Shown: positions 38,726 to 53,184, counted from the first letter of the stretch. The stretch is 64,000 nt of DNA from Silurus meridionalis (GCF_014805685.1 NC_060887.1:30225963-30289962); one strand, 5' to 3'. Notes: generated by a model from the sequence alone, not told the origin. Numbers and translations: made by a program.

Positions 38726-41214
38726 TCGCAAATATGCAAAGCAGACATTTACTTTAGCTTCCACAAACCTTTAAACTATCCCTAACCCTGCTATTTGTGT
38801 GTCTGTGTGTATATTCACGCTCACCTAATCCACGATACTCAAACAAAGATGGGAACCGTTTGTGTTAGTTAATCGTGTTAATTCAGACCTGTGTGTATTT
38901 ATATGGAGTGAGGATGTTAACTCTGCAAGCTCAAAGAGATGTTCTGTTTACTCTCAGTAACAGGCAAGTAAGCTATCTACCCCCTAAGATGCTTAAAAAC
39001 AACCTTGTGTGTATGAGAACTATTGACCCTGATTTTCTCCAGAGTAAGTTCTGTCTTGGCTGGCACTTCAGTCAGAGCAAGTTAAAGCACTCTAGTTTTC
39101 TTTTTTACCAGCTAATAACTGGTTAGAGATGTAAAAAAATAATAATAAATCACAATTGTTATGGTAAACCTACAGGAGAAATATTTTGGCAGGTTTGTCT
39201 ACTGATAAACTGAGAACATTAAATTGCAAACTAAGACTGAAATCCTACTTGAGATTACCAGAGAAAAAAAGGAGCTAGTTTATTAGCACAGCTAGCAAGC
39301 TACATCTTAGGGCTGGCAGAAGGGCTTTAATTTGCTTGCAGGTTATGTACAGAAATTCCTACACCCATTTTAACAACTCGTTATTCTACATAAATTAATT
39401 GTGTGGTATAAAATCCCACTTTTATGGGAATGTTTTGCCTGAGTGAGTGCTTTTGTGAAAGCAGAATTGGTCAGAGACAAGATGTAGAATGTGCTGTACA
39501 TCAATTGAGCACAGTTATCAAAACATCTCTGGTTGTGTAGATGTAAATATTATTTTGTCATTTTCAACACAACGCGTGTTCTTTTTCTGCGGGGCTTCTG
39601 GGTATGCTTAAAGAACTTGAAGAGGATAAAAGAAGCAGGAAAAAAGCGAGTAATCTTGCACATACAATGCTCCTGCTCTGTTAATGTCTATTTTGGGATA
39701 GATCCCATAGCACCATGCAGAGGGCCTGGGATCAAGCAACTCAACTACTCTCCAAAACCAAGAGCTTATTGTCTGACGAGACAAGAGACGTTTTCATGCT
39801 GCTTCATCTGTTCGCATTTGTTTCCTGCCTACTAGAGATGTGCTGTTGTACACAGCAGATTCTGATGTCACACTTTTCAGTGCTGCTAGAAATACAACGA
39901 ATTACATATCTTTGTTGTTTACTAAACTATTTATCTTTAATTGACTGTACAAGGTTATGAGACAAGCAATTGTGAATAGATTCTATTCGCAAATAGCTTT
40001 TTTTTTGTCCAAATTATTAATAATGGTTGCATTTTTGACAGGGATGTAAAAAGTAAAGTGTATAAGTAAAAAAAAGAAACAGTATAAGTGCATAAGTATA
40101 GAGTGCCTGTTATATAGCATTCTATCCAGGTTAATCTGTAAATGATGCAAGCAAGACTAATGGATTTAGAGATGTTATGCCATCCCCTATCTCTATCTGT
40201 TTAGTGTGTCTCCTATTTGGATTTAGATTTAAACCTGCCCTTTAGCAGATTTTCTCTATTAAATAGGAACAAGAATTTTTCACTTGAAAGCATGTAGAAA
40301 TTTCAGCACTGACTGATTTCTGGCTCTAACAATTTCTCAACCTCATCTACATTACATCACTTTAGAAACATGTGCACCCAGGATTTCGAATAGATTTAGC
40401 TGTTTCTAATGACAAAAATATAAACATGCTAATTTAAACCTAATTGGAACCACCAGGACCCTGACCAGGCAGTTACTAAGGATGAATGCATGCTTCATAT
40501 CTAACCTTTCTCGCATGCAAAAGTAAGAACCTCTCAATCACTTCTTACGGGATCCCAGTCTCAATGCACTGCTCTAGTCTCAACCAGATGTATCTATTTA
40601 GACAATATTATCTGTCTGTTCAGAAAAATGTATACTTATCCAGATAGATCCTTTTGGTACTTTAATACTGTCGACTGTGCATAGAAAATTTACTGTATTT
40701 TTCCTGAAAAGTGTATGCCATGTGGTTTATATTTTCCTTAGCGTAATCTGAGGATGCACTGTAATTATTATTGTTTTGACACTTGTTTATGGTCAGTCTC
40801 TGTTTTGCCTTAAGTTCTCAAAACTGCTCTGCAGAAGGGATAAGCTGTCTAAAGCATATGGGAACTAAATCACAGTTAATTCAGTCTGTTCATGGTCTTT
40901 ATTGTGTTGATATAAAGATTTATGCCTCTGTATTATTTTATAGCTGATAGTTTAATATCTGCTTTCCTGAATGGCATGTGCTTTGTAAGAGAGTAGAGAC
41001 TTAATTGGTGTTGATCAAAATAAAGTATAATGGCACAGTCCTGTCTCAGTGCAACCTCTGCACTTAAAAACAAGTTTGATTTCCACTAGCTCATGTTTTT
41101 TTTAATGTTCAATTAAAATGTTGAAGGAATGGTGCCGTCTCAGATTTCATTGTTGTGCATTCAGATCGGTCTTTGGGGTGAGAAATGTATGTTTTTATTA
41201 ATGTGGTTTGTAAC

Positions 41215-41460
41215 ACTGGTGTCACGGTGGTGCATGATGGACCACTGGCTCCTCAGCTTTTTTCCTGACCACAGATTACTGTCTTTGTAGAGTTCTGCAT
41301 GTTCTCTCCATGTCTATGTGGGTTTCCCTTGAGATCTTAAGTTTCCTTCTACATCAAACATCTTAATACTAAGTGGATTTGTGGCACTAAATTTTCCCAC
41401 TAAAGTGTGAAAGAGTGTGTGGCAATGGGGTGTATTCCTACCTCTGGAACATATGTGTAA
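41215..41460 (+). mobile_element. degenerate dispersed SINE-like repeat
   Basis: GTGTCACGGTGGTGCA, then CATGTTCTCTCCATGTCTAT and GTGGGTTTCCCTTGAG follow the order of a very common fish repeat. A further decayed copy is likely at 51270-51540. Confidence 0.45.
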
Positions 41461-41963
41461 AATATATTTTTTTAATATATTTAATTAAAAGTTAATTGCA
41501 GGATTGCACTTTCCGATATTGCTGGTAGTATTTCATATTGATAGATCGGAAATCCAGTGAAAGCAGACTCAAGTTTTACAAAAACACTTGAAGTCAACGA
41601 CCTCCTTCCAAACTTTATTGAATATTTAAAGACTCTATAAACGTATCATCTGTTATTTCTACAATATTTGCTGGCTAATTTAAACATCAACCCCCTTTCT
41701 TTCATTACATTTTGGAATCCCTGCCAAACAAAGACAGGAGAAACTATGAATATTAGACTCTAGAATATGCAATTCTTGCTTTAGAGGTTTAAGTCTGTCT
41801 GCCCCAACCATAAGGCCTCATTGTTTGGGGATTGAAGCTGCTTTCATAACTTTGACATCAGCTCTGTAGTAGTTTCCATATGCTCATAAAGCCAAAGTCA
41901 AAGACAGAACAGGGTGTAAAATGAGATGTACTTCTGGTGCATTATTCAGATTATTTCCATACC

Positions 41964-41964
<1 letters not shown>

Positions 41965-42028
<64 letters not shown>

Positions 42029-42050
42029 CGAGAGAGAGAGAGAGAGAGAG
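41965..42050. repeat. compound (GT)n and (GA)n microsatellite
   Basis: GT units to 42020, then GA units with one interruption. Confidence 0.95.
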
Positions 42051-42884
42051 ATGATGGAATTTCATTAACTGAGTGATTACTGTAGGAACAGGGAAGCAAA
42101 TTAATTTCCCTTCAATAGGTTCATGGTGATGTGGCTATGCAAAATGCAAAACACATACTGTGTGCTTGTTGCCAATGATGTCAGTTTAGGTGGCTGACTG
42201 GCTGTTGTTTTTTGCTGTTACTTAGACCATATTTATATAAACAACTAATCCGATTTCCTTGGATCCTTGCTGAAAATGGAGGTTTTGTGCGAAGGTTGTG
42301 AATGTAATAAGAAATCAAAACCCATGCAGTATTCTCAAAAGTTAATAAGCTTGCAATGGTTGTGTATGTCAAATTTCACCATCACTCTACTTTTCGACTT
42401 GTTTAATTTTAATCATAATATATTTGATTTACAATACTCTCTACACATTTTTTTTTTTATTTTAGCTATCCTTATCTACCCCTACCCTTAACCCCAAATC
42501 CAAGGCGAGCAAAAAACAAACAAGACATTACACATTGAGGGAATTGGGCTATAACAGCAGAGGATAACATCAATTTCCCTGTATAAAAATATGAATCTAG
42601 AGTGGGGACAGGACCAAAGTGTTGCATAAACCAGGTGTCAGAAACCGGGAGTAAACTAGAATGTCTTTATTTATTTCAAACATGCAAACACAGACTTAGC
42701 TTGAGTTCTTCACATAAACCTCAGCCAGGAAAGCTCAAAATGTCCACTTTAAATCACACAAATTCACAAAACTTTTCTCTGATGATTTCATCCGTATAAA
42801 AGTTATAAGGGGTACAGATTCTCCAGTATCACCTGATTAACCATCTGTGTGGAAACCTAGCAAAGGTTCCGTTTGGTGACCTGA

Positions 42885-43158
42885 TTTACATTTCAGCTTG
42901 ATTTACGTACTTTTGTTGTCAATATTTTGTTTTAATGCTCTATGTTGAGTATGGTTTCACTAATAAAAAACATACATTTGCATAAAGCGTCCATGTTTGT
43001 CCATGCCCATGATGATTAGATTATTAAAAACGTGAAAAGTATTAATTGAAGGTTACATTTAGAACAAATAAAAACGTGCATTAATCGTGAGTTAACTTAT
43101 AATAATTATGCAACTAATCATGATTAAATATTTTAATCGATTGACAGAACTAATATTA
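42885..43158 (-). mobile_element. MITE (hAT-like), copy 1
   Basis: Shares, in reverse, the order of blocks with 61490-61755: a CTCTATGTTGAGTATGGTTT end, a CATTTGCATAAAG block, a CATGCCCATG block and an ATTTTAATCGATTGACAG end. Non-coding. Confidence 0.6.
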
Positions 43159-43179
43159 ATATGACATGAGGTCCAGTTA

Positions 43180-43370
43180 CCAGTGTGACACTAAAACAGG
43201 TAGCATTAATGGCTACATTTTACTTAATTACATGTCAGAGCCCAAACTTCTTTACTTAAAATTAAGTAAAAAAGTGTAGTCAATTCTTCATCTTTTACCA
43301 GAGTATTTTAAAACATGAGAATCTGTACTTCCACTTAACTGAAAGATATGTGTACTTTTGCCACCTCTGA
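43180..43370 (-). mobile_element. hAT-like MITE fragment, same family as 35072-35764
   Basis: In reverse orientation it has CAGTGTGACACTAAAACAG, ACATGTCAGAGCCCAAACTT and the end GTACTTTTGCCACCTCTG. Confidence 0.6.
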
Positions 43371-43371
43371 T

Positions 43372-43600
43372 TTTCATCCATTTCTTTATCCATTGGTTTT
43401 TCAGTAACTCATTTATTCTGGTCAGGTTCATTGTTGATCTGAAACTTAACCCTGGAATGCTAGGTTTTAAGCAGGAATACACTTCTATAAAAAGGCAATC
43501 CATCACAGGCCAGCATGCATACACAGATTCGGACCCACGTGCAGCATATTTTTGTAAGATGGGAGAAAACTGCAGAAGCAAGACACCATTATCTAAAGTG
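43372..43600 (-). mobile_element. degenerate dispersed repeat
   Basis: CCCTGGAATGCTAGG, GGCAATCCATCACAGGCC and the following stretch resemble a common teleost repeat; heavily decayed. Confidence 0.35.
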
Positions 43601-43816
43601 ACTTATTGTCTAATTTATTCAACTGAGCAATTGAAGGTTAGGTCCTAACAGTTTCTGATTAGAAGTCCAACCACCGAGTTACAGACTGATTAAGTCTATA
43701 AGGCAACAAGAATATCAAGGCAACCTGCTGTACACCGTGTTGCACCTGGCTGAGCTAGTAAAAACACACCTGTGGTTTTCTGATTTCTGATAAGACACTT
43801 CAATTCAATGTGGGGG

Positions 43817-43843
43817 GAGAGAGAGAGAGAGAGAGAGAGAGAG
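43817..43843. repeat. (GA)n microsatellite
   Basis: Uninterrupted GA run. Confidence 0.95.
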
Positions 43844-45055
43844 TCCAAGTCACTCTATACTTCATTAACAATGATGATGAATGAAAATGGATCTAGATAC
43901 TAAAGCCAAGCTGCGCAACAAGTTTATTTTTTCTGGTAAATTTACACTGTAGCTTGACAGTGACTATGAATCGTTCATGTTAGCAAACCTAAGTCTTAGC
44001 TGCTGTGTATGAATGTATGTCTTCGTCAGCATGTAGGAGCCTGATGAAAATAATATGCATTTTTTGTATTTTATGGCTCAGCCAGTATGAGCTACAGCAT
44101 CCATAGCTACAAAATCAAGTCACACTGATTCCTTGTGGAGAACTATGATTATGAAAAACAGACAACAAACAGACATTTTACTGGTGTGCTGCACAGCCTA
44201 ACTTGACCCATGATATTACAGCTGGAGTTGACAAACATTTCTATAATGTCCTGCCTGTTTGCCCATCTGTGCCATTACATAAGACTCTTCAAGGGAAAGG
44301 GTGTTGTTCTTACACACTGCCATGTCCTGTTTAATGACTTCAACATGAAAAAGAAAAATCAGCACTAAGTGCTGTGCCTATAAAACATAATTTACCATAA
44401 TTCTCCTATTACCAGAGAATCATTCATATCAATGCTGCATTCACAAAGTTTGGTTCATTTGGGATTTTTTTTTTATGCTTATTCTCCTTTTCATCCCAAT
44501 TGTGCCAAAAACAGCATGCTATGAATGAAACCAGCTGTAATACACAAGTATGTTACAAACAAGTTTTCCAATAGGCGCCTTTAAAATACAAGCTTAGACT
44601 ATTTGTGATTAAATATCAGACATTAGATAAATTGTTTATGGGTTATAAATACATTATTCAGATTTTAAAGATTTTACAAGAGCCATGCGTTTCAATGTCT
44701 GCAAAGTTTGCATTTATTTTAATTTAATATCCGTGATTAAAATCTGTGCTTATGACTTGTAAATGTGCTATTGCAGAAAGATATCCATATAGAAGCAACA
44801 ATATTGAGATTTTCTAGAAAAAAACAGTGACGTCAGAAATAACTTATATACAATAATCCAGTAGTTAAAAATGCACAAAGAAAGTGCAGTGTACTTTAGT
44901 TTGCTAATGTCAATGTAATACTTATCCAACCAGTTCCATCGGTGGGTTGTTGTGAAGATCAGGTATTATTCTGCTGACTGTTATAATGTTGATTGCTGCA
45001 CCTTATCACTGATGCCTTTCACACTGTATATGATTTGACAATATTTATCAGTTTG
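43844..45055. other. intergenic, nothing recognised
   Basis: AT-rich with short frames only. Confidence 0.55.
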
Positions 45056-45059
45056 TCTG

Positions 45060-45245
45060 GCTTTTTCAAGTCAAAAATCTTCTTTGTCATTTTTACCATT
45101 TTGACAGTGTTCCCCCTGAACCCTGGTGCTACATTAAACAGCATAGAGCTACATCACACAACATAAAGCTATATACAATAACAGAACACAGAGCAAGGAC
45201 TAAATAAGTGCCCTTGCCACATAAAGTGCATCGTGTGCAAATTAG
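45060..45245 (-). mobile_element. LINE 3' UTR fragment
   Basis: Same family as 55828-56060: AACCCTGGTGCTACAT, CATAGAGCTACA, CTTGCCACATAAAGTGCAT in the same order. Non-coding. Confidence 0.6.
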
Positions 45246-46815
45246 TGCAAACAGTAGAAAACCAAGTCATATTTGCTACCTATTTGTCTTTCTGGCTATT
45301 ATAGATGTTGTAGCACAGAAATTTTCCAGAGAAACTTTTACTTCCTTCTTAACCTAATTAAGAAGGATGTAATTTTGTCTGGAATTTTCTGTCCTGGTTG
45401 TCAAGGCACTTTTTGTACCACATTTTTTCAAGCTAAATCCACAAAAATATATATAAAAATAAAAAAATTCATCTAGTCGTTTGTTCATAATTTTTTATAT
45501 ATTTTTATGTTTATGTTTATGGCAGTTGTATCCCAAACAATATGGTGGTGTTATTATTGCATCACATTTTTGCAAACAGACTTAATAATTGTATATAACT
45601 CATTGTGTTGTGTCTGGTAACAAACATGGCACAGTGTTCTTCTAATGCTAAATTGATCTGCAAGTCTGGTCCTGAGAGCTGCAGTTTTTGTAAGCTGTAG
45701 GATTTTTTTAGTTATCACTTCATCATGTGTACATAAGAATATGCAAAGTTTCAGTTCCCCACCAGCTCATTGTCCGTTATACAGTTTAGGCTGATGAACA
45801 TTTTGGACTACCCAAGCTACGTACGCCACGTGTCTAGTTGGGTTTATCATTGTATGCAGGACTCTGTTTAGTTCTCTGAACTTTCTCTGGTCATAGCATT
45901 CACCAGGTTTAGTTAGACTTGGAGCTTAGTTCTGGTTTGCCGTTTTCTGCCTTTGCCCTTTTGTTCTTCATTAAACATCGTGAATTGCATTTCGGTTTCC
46001 GGCATGTTCTTCCGCCTGACAAATATGCACTGCTGTATGTTTCCCAGTTCATTCCTTGAATATTAAACAACCCCAGCTGTTTCAGTCTTAGGTCATTATC
46101 TGGCTTACACTTACTGTATACCACTGTCAGAATGTGATGTAAATTTTTGTACATTTCCTCATGATTCAGTTTCTGTTTTCATTTGACAAGTGCCCAATTT
46201 TATTTATTCATTCACTGAGTGTGATACAGGAATGCAGCCTGTATGGGTTACCGGTCTGTCACAGTGCACCATACATACATTAAATGTTTTAATAACAGTG
46301 CTGGATGCAGTATGGCTTTTTGTCAAAGTGGACATCTTTTAAGACCATTTGAGGCCTTGAGTGAATAACTTTCACGCCCACTGGGAAAACTCCACCTCTC
46401 TCTTACTAAAAAATCTTCCTCTGAATTGTAGCACTTTATTACAAGCACTTGACTTCACTAGAATATTCCTGCTGCTTGTTACTGTGCACTATGTGACATG
46501 TAATAGGTGGAGTTTTCCTACATCACTTACTACAGTACATCTTCTGTTTAATGCCTCACACACTCTTCCGGACTTCCTCTCATATAAACATGCATATGCT
46601 TGTATACACAGACGTACATACAGTACACGCCCTGGCAATATTTTATATTTTTCCAGCTTTCCTCTGCCTCTGTATAAGCAAGGCTTCCCTAAAGAGGAGC
46701 CTGTACTCAAAGCTGGCAGCACCACCCAGTCTGCCAGATGGCTTTTAATACGAAGTGTGTGATTGTTTTACATCAGAGAGCAGCCATTTTGACATGAGCT
46801 TAAGCTGGGTCATGT
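45246..46815. other. intergenic, nothing firmly recognised
   Basis: The 133-codon reading frame at 46361-46762 has no recognisable domain, no promoter context and no splice support. Confidence 0.5.
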
Positions 46816-46819
46816 AGAC

Positions 46820-47296
46820 CAGTGGTCCCCAACTTTTTTGTGCCACGGACCGGATTAATGTCGGATAATATTTTCACGGACTGGCCTTCAAGGTGTGATG
46901 GATAAATACAACAAAATAAAATTATACGACCGGCATAAAAACTGGTATTTTCTAAATATAATAATAAACGTGAATCCACTGTGTTGTTTTTTGTTCATTT
47001 TGTTAGCTTGGGGGTTTAAATTTAGCGGTAATGTATTATGTGTTACTGGCAGCCCCTTTAAGAAGGTAGTGGATGGGGGTAAGACATGTGACTGAGGCAT
47101 CTTGACATGCATCAAGAGTGACTCATAGACAGATGTGGCGGAGAGAATCCGGTAATTTTCCAAAATAAACCATCGTTCATAATCAGATAATAAATAAAAC
47201 TGAAATAATGTAAGTTATGTATTCTTTCTGTGCAGCCCAGTACCAATCTACCCATGGACACGAACCTCCGGCAGACCTGGAGGTTGGGGACCACTG
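46820..47296. mobile_element. hAT-type (Charlie-like) MITE, complete
   Basis: Terminal inverted repeats CAGTGGTCCCCAAC (46820-46833) and GTTGGGGACCACTG (47283-47296) are exact. Element length 477 bp, interior AT-rich and non-coding. Subterminal GCCACGGACCGG is typical of this family. Confidence 0.85.
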
Positions 47297-47854
47297 ATTT
47301 TATTGTAGATTTTGAACCTATGGCCATGTTGTAGATGCAGAATATTTATTGACTAACTATAAACCGCTTATTTCTTTCTCATTAGAACAATCTTATTAAT
47401 ACTAACCCCTTTATGTTCAACACACTCCTGAATCTTTGTTTTATCCTCAGACACTTTGTGGTCTATGTATTGTACAGATCCTTCTGAATTGTTTCCATGT
47501 ACAATCAGCAGGATAACAAATCCTTCAGCACAGTTAGCCCTTCTGTGCAAGATGTAGTGATCATGTCTTCTTAAAGGGTTTTGTTTGAAGCAGTTAGTGG
47601 TAAGTAAACAAGATAATTTTGTGTGTTTGCCAACTGGCTTCAGGAAAAAGCTCTGTGGTTTGTCAACTGTTTTGTTAGTGAAATAGACTCTTTCTGTGAA
47701 AGTTCTGGTCGTGTTTTTTGGCAATGCTTGCAAGAAGTCTGACTTGCAAGCCTACATAAACCCTCTTGAACATTGTCCTTAGCCCCAACTTTTAACATTA
47801 ACACTTGATCTCTAACCTGTAACGCATTATTGTAGCTCATAATTTTATGCCTGG

Positions 47855-47988
<134 letters not shown>

Positions 47989-48581
47989 AAATTTTGCTGC
48001 ACATTTCAGCTGTAAATATCACATCTCTAGATAATGTTTAAAAAAAAAAAATTCATAAGATAACTGTCTTTTTTTAGGTGGACTCTTATCACAACTGCCA
48101 AAGATGACAAGATGCAGACTCTGTGGATCCCCATTAAAATGTACTCAAGACACTTTGCCTCATTCTGGATGCATGAGTGTGTTTGCATCTGCTTGCATAT
48201 GTTAGCTAACAGGAGTATTGCCTTTATTCTAAAACCATTAAGGCCCACAGCTCCTCTGACTTTTTTTAGCAGGCTGAATCCCTATCATGACCTCTGACCT
48301 CAGATAGTGCCTGCCTTCAAGCTGTACTTCCAGTATATAATTCTTCTCTCCCCTAGCCTGAGCTTATCTATGAACTCTGAGGGCTTTGCTGGAATTGTGC
48401 ACACATTTACATGCTCTTTTACACGTTGGAGCAATATAGCTTATCTAATACATCTACCAGTGCTTTACTGCAAGGTTGGAAGAAACCGGAGAACCTGACT
48501 CTCTGTACCACTGGCTGTGATGAGCACACAATGGAGCTTCCTTCAAAAATTCCACCAGATCTTACAATTACAGCTGTTTGT

Positions 48582-48585
<4 letters not shown>

Positions 48586-48640
<55 letters not shown>
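48586..48640. repeat. (GT)n microsatellite
   Basis: Uninterrupted GT run. Confidence 0.97.
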
Positions 48641-48646
<6 letters not shown>

Positions 48647-49995
48647 AGAGAAGTAGCACGGGAGTGAAAACTGATGTGCAAACGAAATCCACTCTCTCTC
48701 TCAGGGAGTAAGTCAATACAACCTCTACTGCTGTTTCCTCTTCTCTCAAGGCTTAAACTTACAAAACCTGACCTTAAGATGGAAAAGCAAAAAGAACCAG
48801 CATTTCTTAGCTTTATTTCGTTCTTTATTTCCTGAAGGCACAGAGAATTGGGTTGAAACACAATTGCAATTTTCTGTGAATTGCAGTTTTAAGGTATAAC
48901 TTCTCATATATAATTTTTTTACAGTTATTTCTGCTATCTTAGATTCCAAAGCATAATATATTGAACAGTTTAATAGTTTAAAACAAGCTGGGTTTATGGT
49001 GCATACAGTCTTTTAATTGTGTATTGAAAGGTATTAAAGGTGAACTCATTTGGGATGAAGAGTAGAGAACACAGTTGTGTAGGATGGTTATCAGTGAGCT
49101 TCATTCTCCTGTTGATTCCTTGTGTCTCCCACACACCATGGGTTTGTGTTTACACTCCAGTTTGATGCTAAAGGCATCTGGTGACACAAAGCTCCTTCAG
49201 GGCTTGGCAGCGGTGGGTGGCCAAGATACACATGCATCAAAGCTTCAATTTTGGTCAAGGTTAAAGATTTCAGCTGTTTATATTCAGTGTCTAGCTATTA
49301 CTTAGTTTCACTTGATTAACCTGTCTGGCATGTGTATACAAATGCCTAATTAACACTGTGTATAATATAACCACTAGTTTCTACTGAATTTGTTCAGGAC
49401 ATAAGCTACCATCAAAAGACAATCCAGGTCAGATGATTAAAATTAATGCCCACTTCATTATCTTATTGTAATATTTGTACATTTTTGTTGTTTTGGGTTT
49501 AAGCTCTTAGGTGTAATCCATTCACATCTTTCTCTACATTTTATCCCGTTACAATCATGCTTGCTAATTAACTACTGTTAAATGAGAAAAGAAAACTATG
49601 TAAACTGTGCAGTTCTCCAGACATTGGGCTGAGATCACTCTATTATTATAAAACCACAAATATGTTGAAACTGTGCATACTTACCGTTCTCTTGTCTCTC
49701 ATTTTCAACCAAAGTTGATTTCTGTTCTTTTGCTAGGAAGGCATTTTCTGTCTTCAGTTAACATGGTCAATGCTGACTCATGATAGACCTTGAACGTAAT
49801 GTCAAATCTAATGCAGTCCCACCACGCACAGTCTCCCTGTTCTCATCACTGACGTTTTACCTAAACATCGCTGTTTTCCAGCAACACAACATCACCATGG
49901 AGATTCTTTCACAGTCAGAGCGAGAGTTAGGAAATCCTAGAGTTCTGTAAAACCTTATACACGCCACATGGTTTTAAGCAACCTGACAAGCAATA

Positions 49996-50062
<67 letters not shown>

Positions 50063-50375
50063 GGAAAAACAATTAAGCTGCTTAATAAACCCAAATATGA
50101 TTTATGCTTAAGTGCTTGGTTGGGGTTGGTGTTATCTCTGACTTATCTAAAGACATTAGAGAGTGTCATACAATTTTGAACCAGATGTTCATGCTCAGCC
50201 TTTCTTAAAAGTAATGTTTAGCAAGTTAACAACCAATTATACACGTTGTTATGGTTTTGTGAGAACATAATAAACAAAATCCGTTTTATTTGTTAGTCAT
50301 GCAAGCAGTTAGATTTAGAACATTAGTTAAACCAACAGTTCAACCTATGTAGTGAATAAGTTTTGTTTTGCCTCA
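48641..50375. other. intergenic, nothing recognised apart from a CA tract
   Basis: Short frames only; the CA microsatellite at 49998 is listed separately. Confidence 0.55.
49998..50061. repeat. (CA)n microsatellite
   Basis: Uninterrupted CA run. Confidence 0.97.
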
Positions 50376-50424
50376 TTAGGCTTGAGCTGCAATGGTAATA
50401 TAGCTAATAAGCCCCGGTATCATT

Positions 50425-50602
50425 CAAGCTGAGACTCTCGGGGCTTTGAGCAAGGCCATTAACCCTCTGTGCTCCAGGGGGGGCTGTATCATGACTGACC
50501 CTGCGCTCTGACCTCAGGTCTTGAACAAGCTGGCATATGCAATGAAAATAATTTCACTGTGCTGTAATGTATATGTGACAAATAAAGGCAATTTGATTTG
50601 AA
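50425..50602 (+). mobile_element. dispersed SINE-like repeat
   Basis: Reverse-oriented relative of 25578-25775. It ends in ATATGTGACAAATAAAGGCA and TTTGATTTGA, a typical retroposon 3' end. Confidence 0.55.
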
Positions 50603-50747
50603 GTATAAGAAGTTTATAAACAGTAAGTACTGGGTTATCTTGCCTAAATCAAAGCATAAGTTTCAGTGTCTCATGCAGCCTTTCTAATCTGTTTTCTGAC
50701 ACCATGTTTTACTGTTCTGTGGAGAAACAGATAAAATCCTGCATATC

Positions 50748-50880
50748 CAGTGGTGGATGAAGTACACCATTCCTGTACTGGAGTAAAAGTATAAATCCCC
50801 TGCCTAAACACTACTCTAGTAAAACTACTTTAACATTTCTATTTAAGTGAACATAGACAAGAACTTGGTTTTGAAGAGAC
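50748..50880 (+). mobile_element. hAT-like MITE end (fragment)
   Basis: CAGTGGTGGATGAAGTACAC followed by GGAGTAAAAGTATAAAT is the left end of a common teleost MITE related in style to 35072. The right end was not found. Confidence 0.45.
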
Positions 50881-51544
50881 TTTAGTAAGTTGAGTAATGT
50901 ATGAAAGTCAGTGTTCCATCCTCCTGCACATCACACATTTTCAAGGAGAAAGTTTTCTATGGTTACATAAAAATACCTAATACCTAATACTTAATTGCAA
51001 AAGAAAAGTTGAAAATACTTTTATTTCTATTAATTCCAAAATATCAAACCTTGTTGTCACTAAAAACCAAATGTCAATCTCAGATATAGTTTTATCCCAA
51101 GATTGGCAGATAAATCTATATTTTAAGAGTAATCTACATATTAAAATACAGTAGTTACACATGTATATTTGTATAATTGTTTTAGGCATTACAATGTGCT
51201 GCTTTTGTGTGTTCATCACATCCATATTTCTTTGAAGTAGTGTTGCTGCTTCAGAGTTCCAGGGATCTTGGGTTGATTCTGAATTTGTTACTGTCTATGT
51301 GACTTATGTACAGCATGTTTTCCTTGGGTTAATGTTTTTCATGTTGGTTCTCTAGTTTTCTCCTACCTTACAAAAAAAATAATAATAATACATGCTTATA
51401 GTCAGATTCTCTATGCTAAATAGTCTCTAGGTGTAAATGTGTGCATGTGTTTGTTTGCAATAGACTGGCATTCTAAACAGGGTATATTCCTAAACTCAGA
51501 TTCATTGTGACCCTCACAAGGAACATGGAACATATGGATAGATG

Positions 51545-53155
51545 GATTTATTCTGTCTTATGTGGCTTTAAAATGTACAATTTTGTCAATGAGCTAATAA
51601 TGTTTTGGCACTGTGTGTATAGTTGGTTATGTAGTATGTAATAGTTGGTTAGGGTTATAAGCAGTATAACTGTGGTCTAGTCTTCCTTATAGCTATATTA
51701 GGGTTAGTGCTATAGCTTCAGCAAAGACTGATGCCCACTTTGTATTTTGCATGTATGAAAGTATTTGTTAAAACACGTTTTTATAAATTGAATATAAAAT
51801 CTTATTTTGTGGAAAAATATTCTTATTTGCATAAATGGTGCAACTCATTTAAACATTTTACTCTACATAGTACAAGATCCCATGAGCACTTGCCAGACTT
51901 GCCCTAAATAGAAATCAAAATCCAGCAGAGTGACAAAATCACTTCAACATGCTGTCATACATCAGCCTTGAAAAGCTAACCATGGCTTCCCAGAGTAAGA
52001 ATAACATGTTTGAAACATGGGAGCCTTCCGGCTTGTCCTGGATGTCCCTGATGATTCTTCTTGCAAAGTTTTCATTGGTTAGATGTTAGAGAAGTGATGA
52101 TAAAGAAGGGAATTCCAATGTTCAACGTTATCTCTCCTTATTCTCTTTGGCAACTTGCAGGCGCCATTCAGGGAGTGAATTCCATACATCTTTCAAATAA
52201 AATACCCCTAGAGATGAATCATAACCATACTCACAGCTTTGTCATTGGAAGAAGTTCTTGAAAGTTATATCACTGTCTCCTAGATGTCTGTGAAAGTGAA
52301 GTCATACGTTGTGCTGGCCACTTTGTGGTGGTTGAGGTATGTCTGGGGGAATATAGTCACAGGTTTATGCAAAGTCTCCTACTTTGGAGCTTTGAAAAAC
52401 TCAGAGTCTTGTTTTGGCAGTGAAAAACCTGGTTCCATCTGTATTTATGAGTGTATAGGATTACCTGTGTTAATTGTTTTAAGCTGTAACATCAGTTTGG
52501 ATTTGATTAAAACTTTGCAGTTAAATCTGGATGAAGTCCATTGGTTCAGTACAGTAATAAACCTTACACTGTATCTCTCAGTAAAGATACTGCAACCCAT
52601 GGAACAATTGCAATCTATGTAAACTCCCATTTTGTCAGAGCCCAAATGTACACTAGGCTATGAGGGCTTATGCGATTTGTAAAAGAGTTTTCTGTAATGG
52701 ATTTAGAGACTTAAGGAGTGATTATATAGGGCTTGTCTTTTTTTTAAAGAGTCTGGAATTATCACCTTTTACTCGTGTCTAAGAAGGCAATAAACTACAA
52801 TTTCAAATTTATACCTTAACCGCACTTTGACCTCTACATGTCTGATGATGTGCAAAATAGGCTACATCGTGGTCCATTTATGGACATGTCAATAAATCTA
52901 AGTCTTCTTATTTAGTACCAAGAGTAAGCTGTGGATTCAATGGCAGGAAGAGACATACCTGATGAATACCAATGCTGGTTCTCACACTCACAAATTTATA
53001 ACAATTCAAACATAGGAAAGGTGAAAATGTGTGGTTTACAGTAGTTTTTGTATTTTATCTTACCAGTCAAGAATACATTTGTTTGAACGAAACATGATCA
53101 CATGTTCAATTTGAATTTCTCATGAGATCTGGTTGGGGTAAATCACTTTTTTTCT
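51545..53155. other. intergenic, nothing recognised
   Basis: No exon or clear repeat. The 112-codon frame at 52284-52622 has no recognisable domain. Confidence 0.5.
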
Positions 53156-53161
53156 TATTTT

Positions 53162-53184
53162 CTGCCTGCCTGCCTGCCTGCCTG

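Larger units (their letters stand above)
36040..41210. other. intergenic, nothing recognised apart from microsatellites
   Basis: No exon, no clear transposon. (CATT)n-like tract at 38140-38160; microsatellites listed separately. Confidence 0.55.

Noticed and set aside
46361..46762. 133-codon ORF
   Set aside because: No recognisable domain, and it lies in repeat-rich intergenic DNA.
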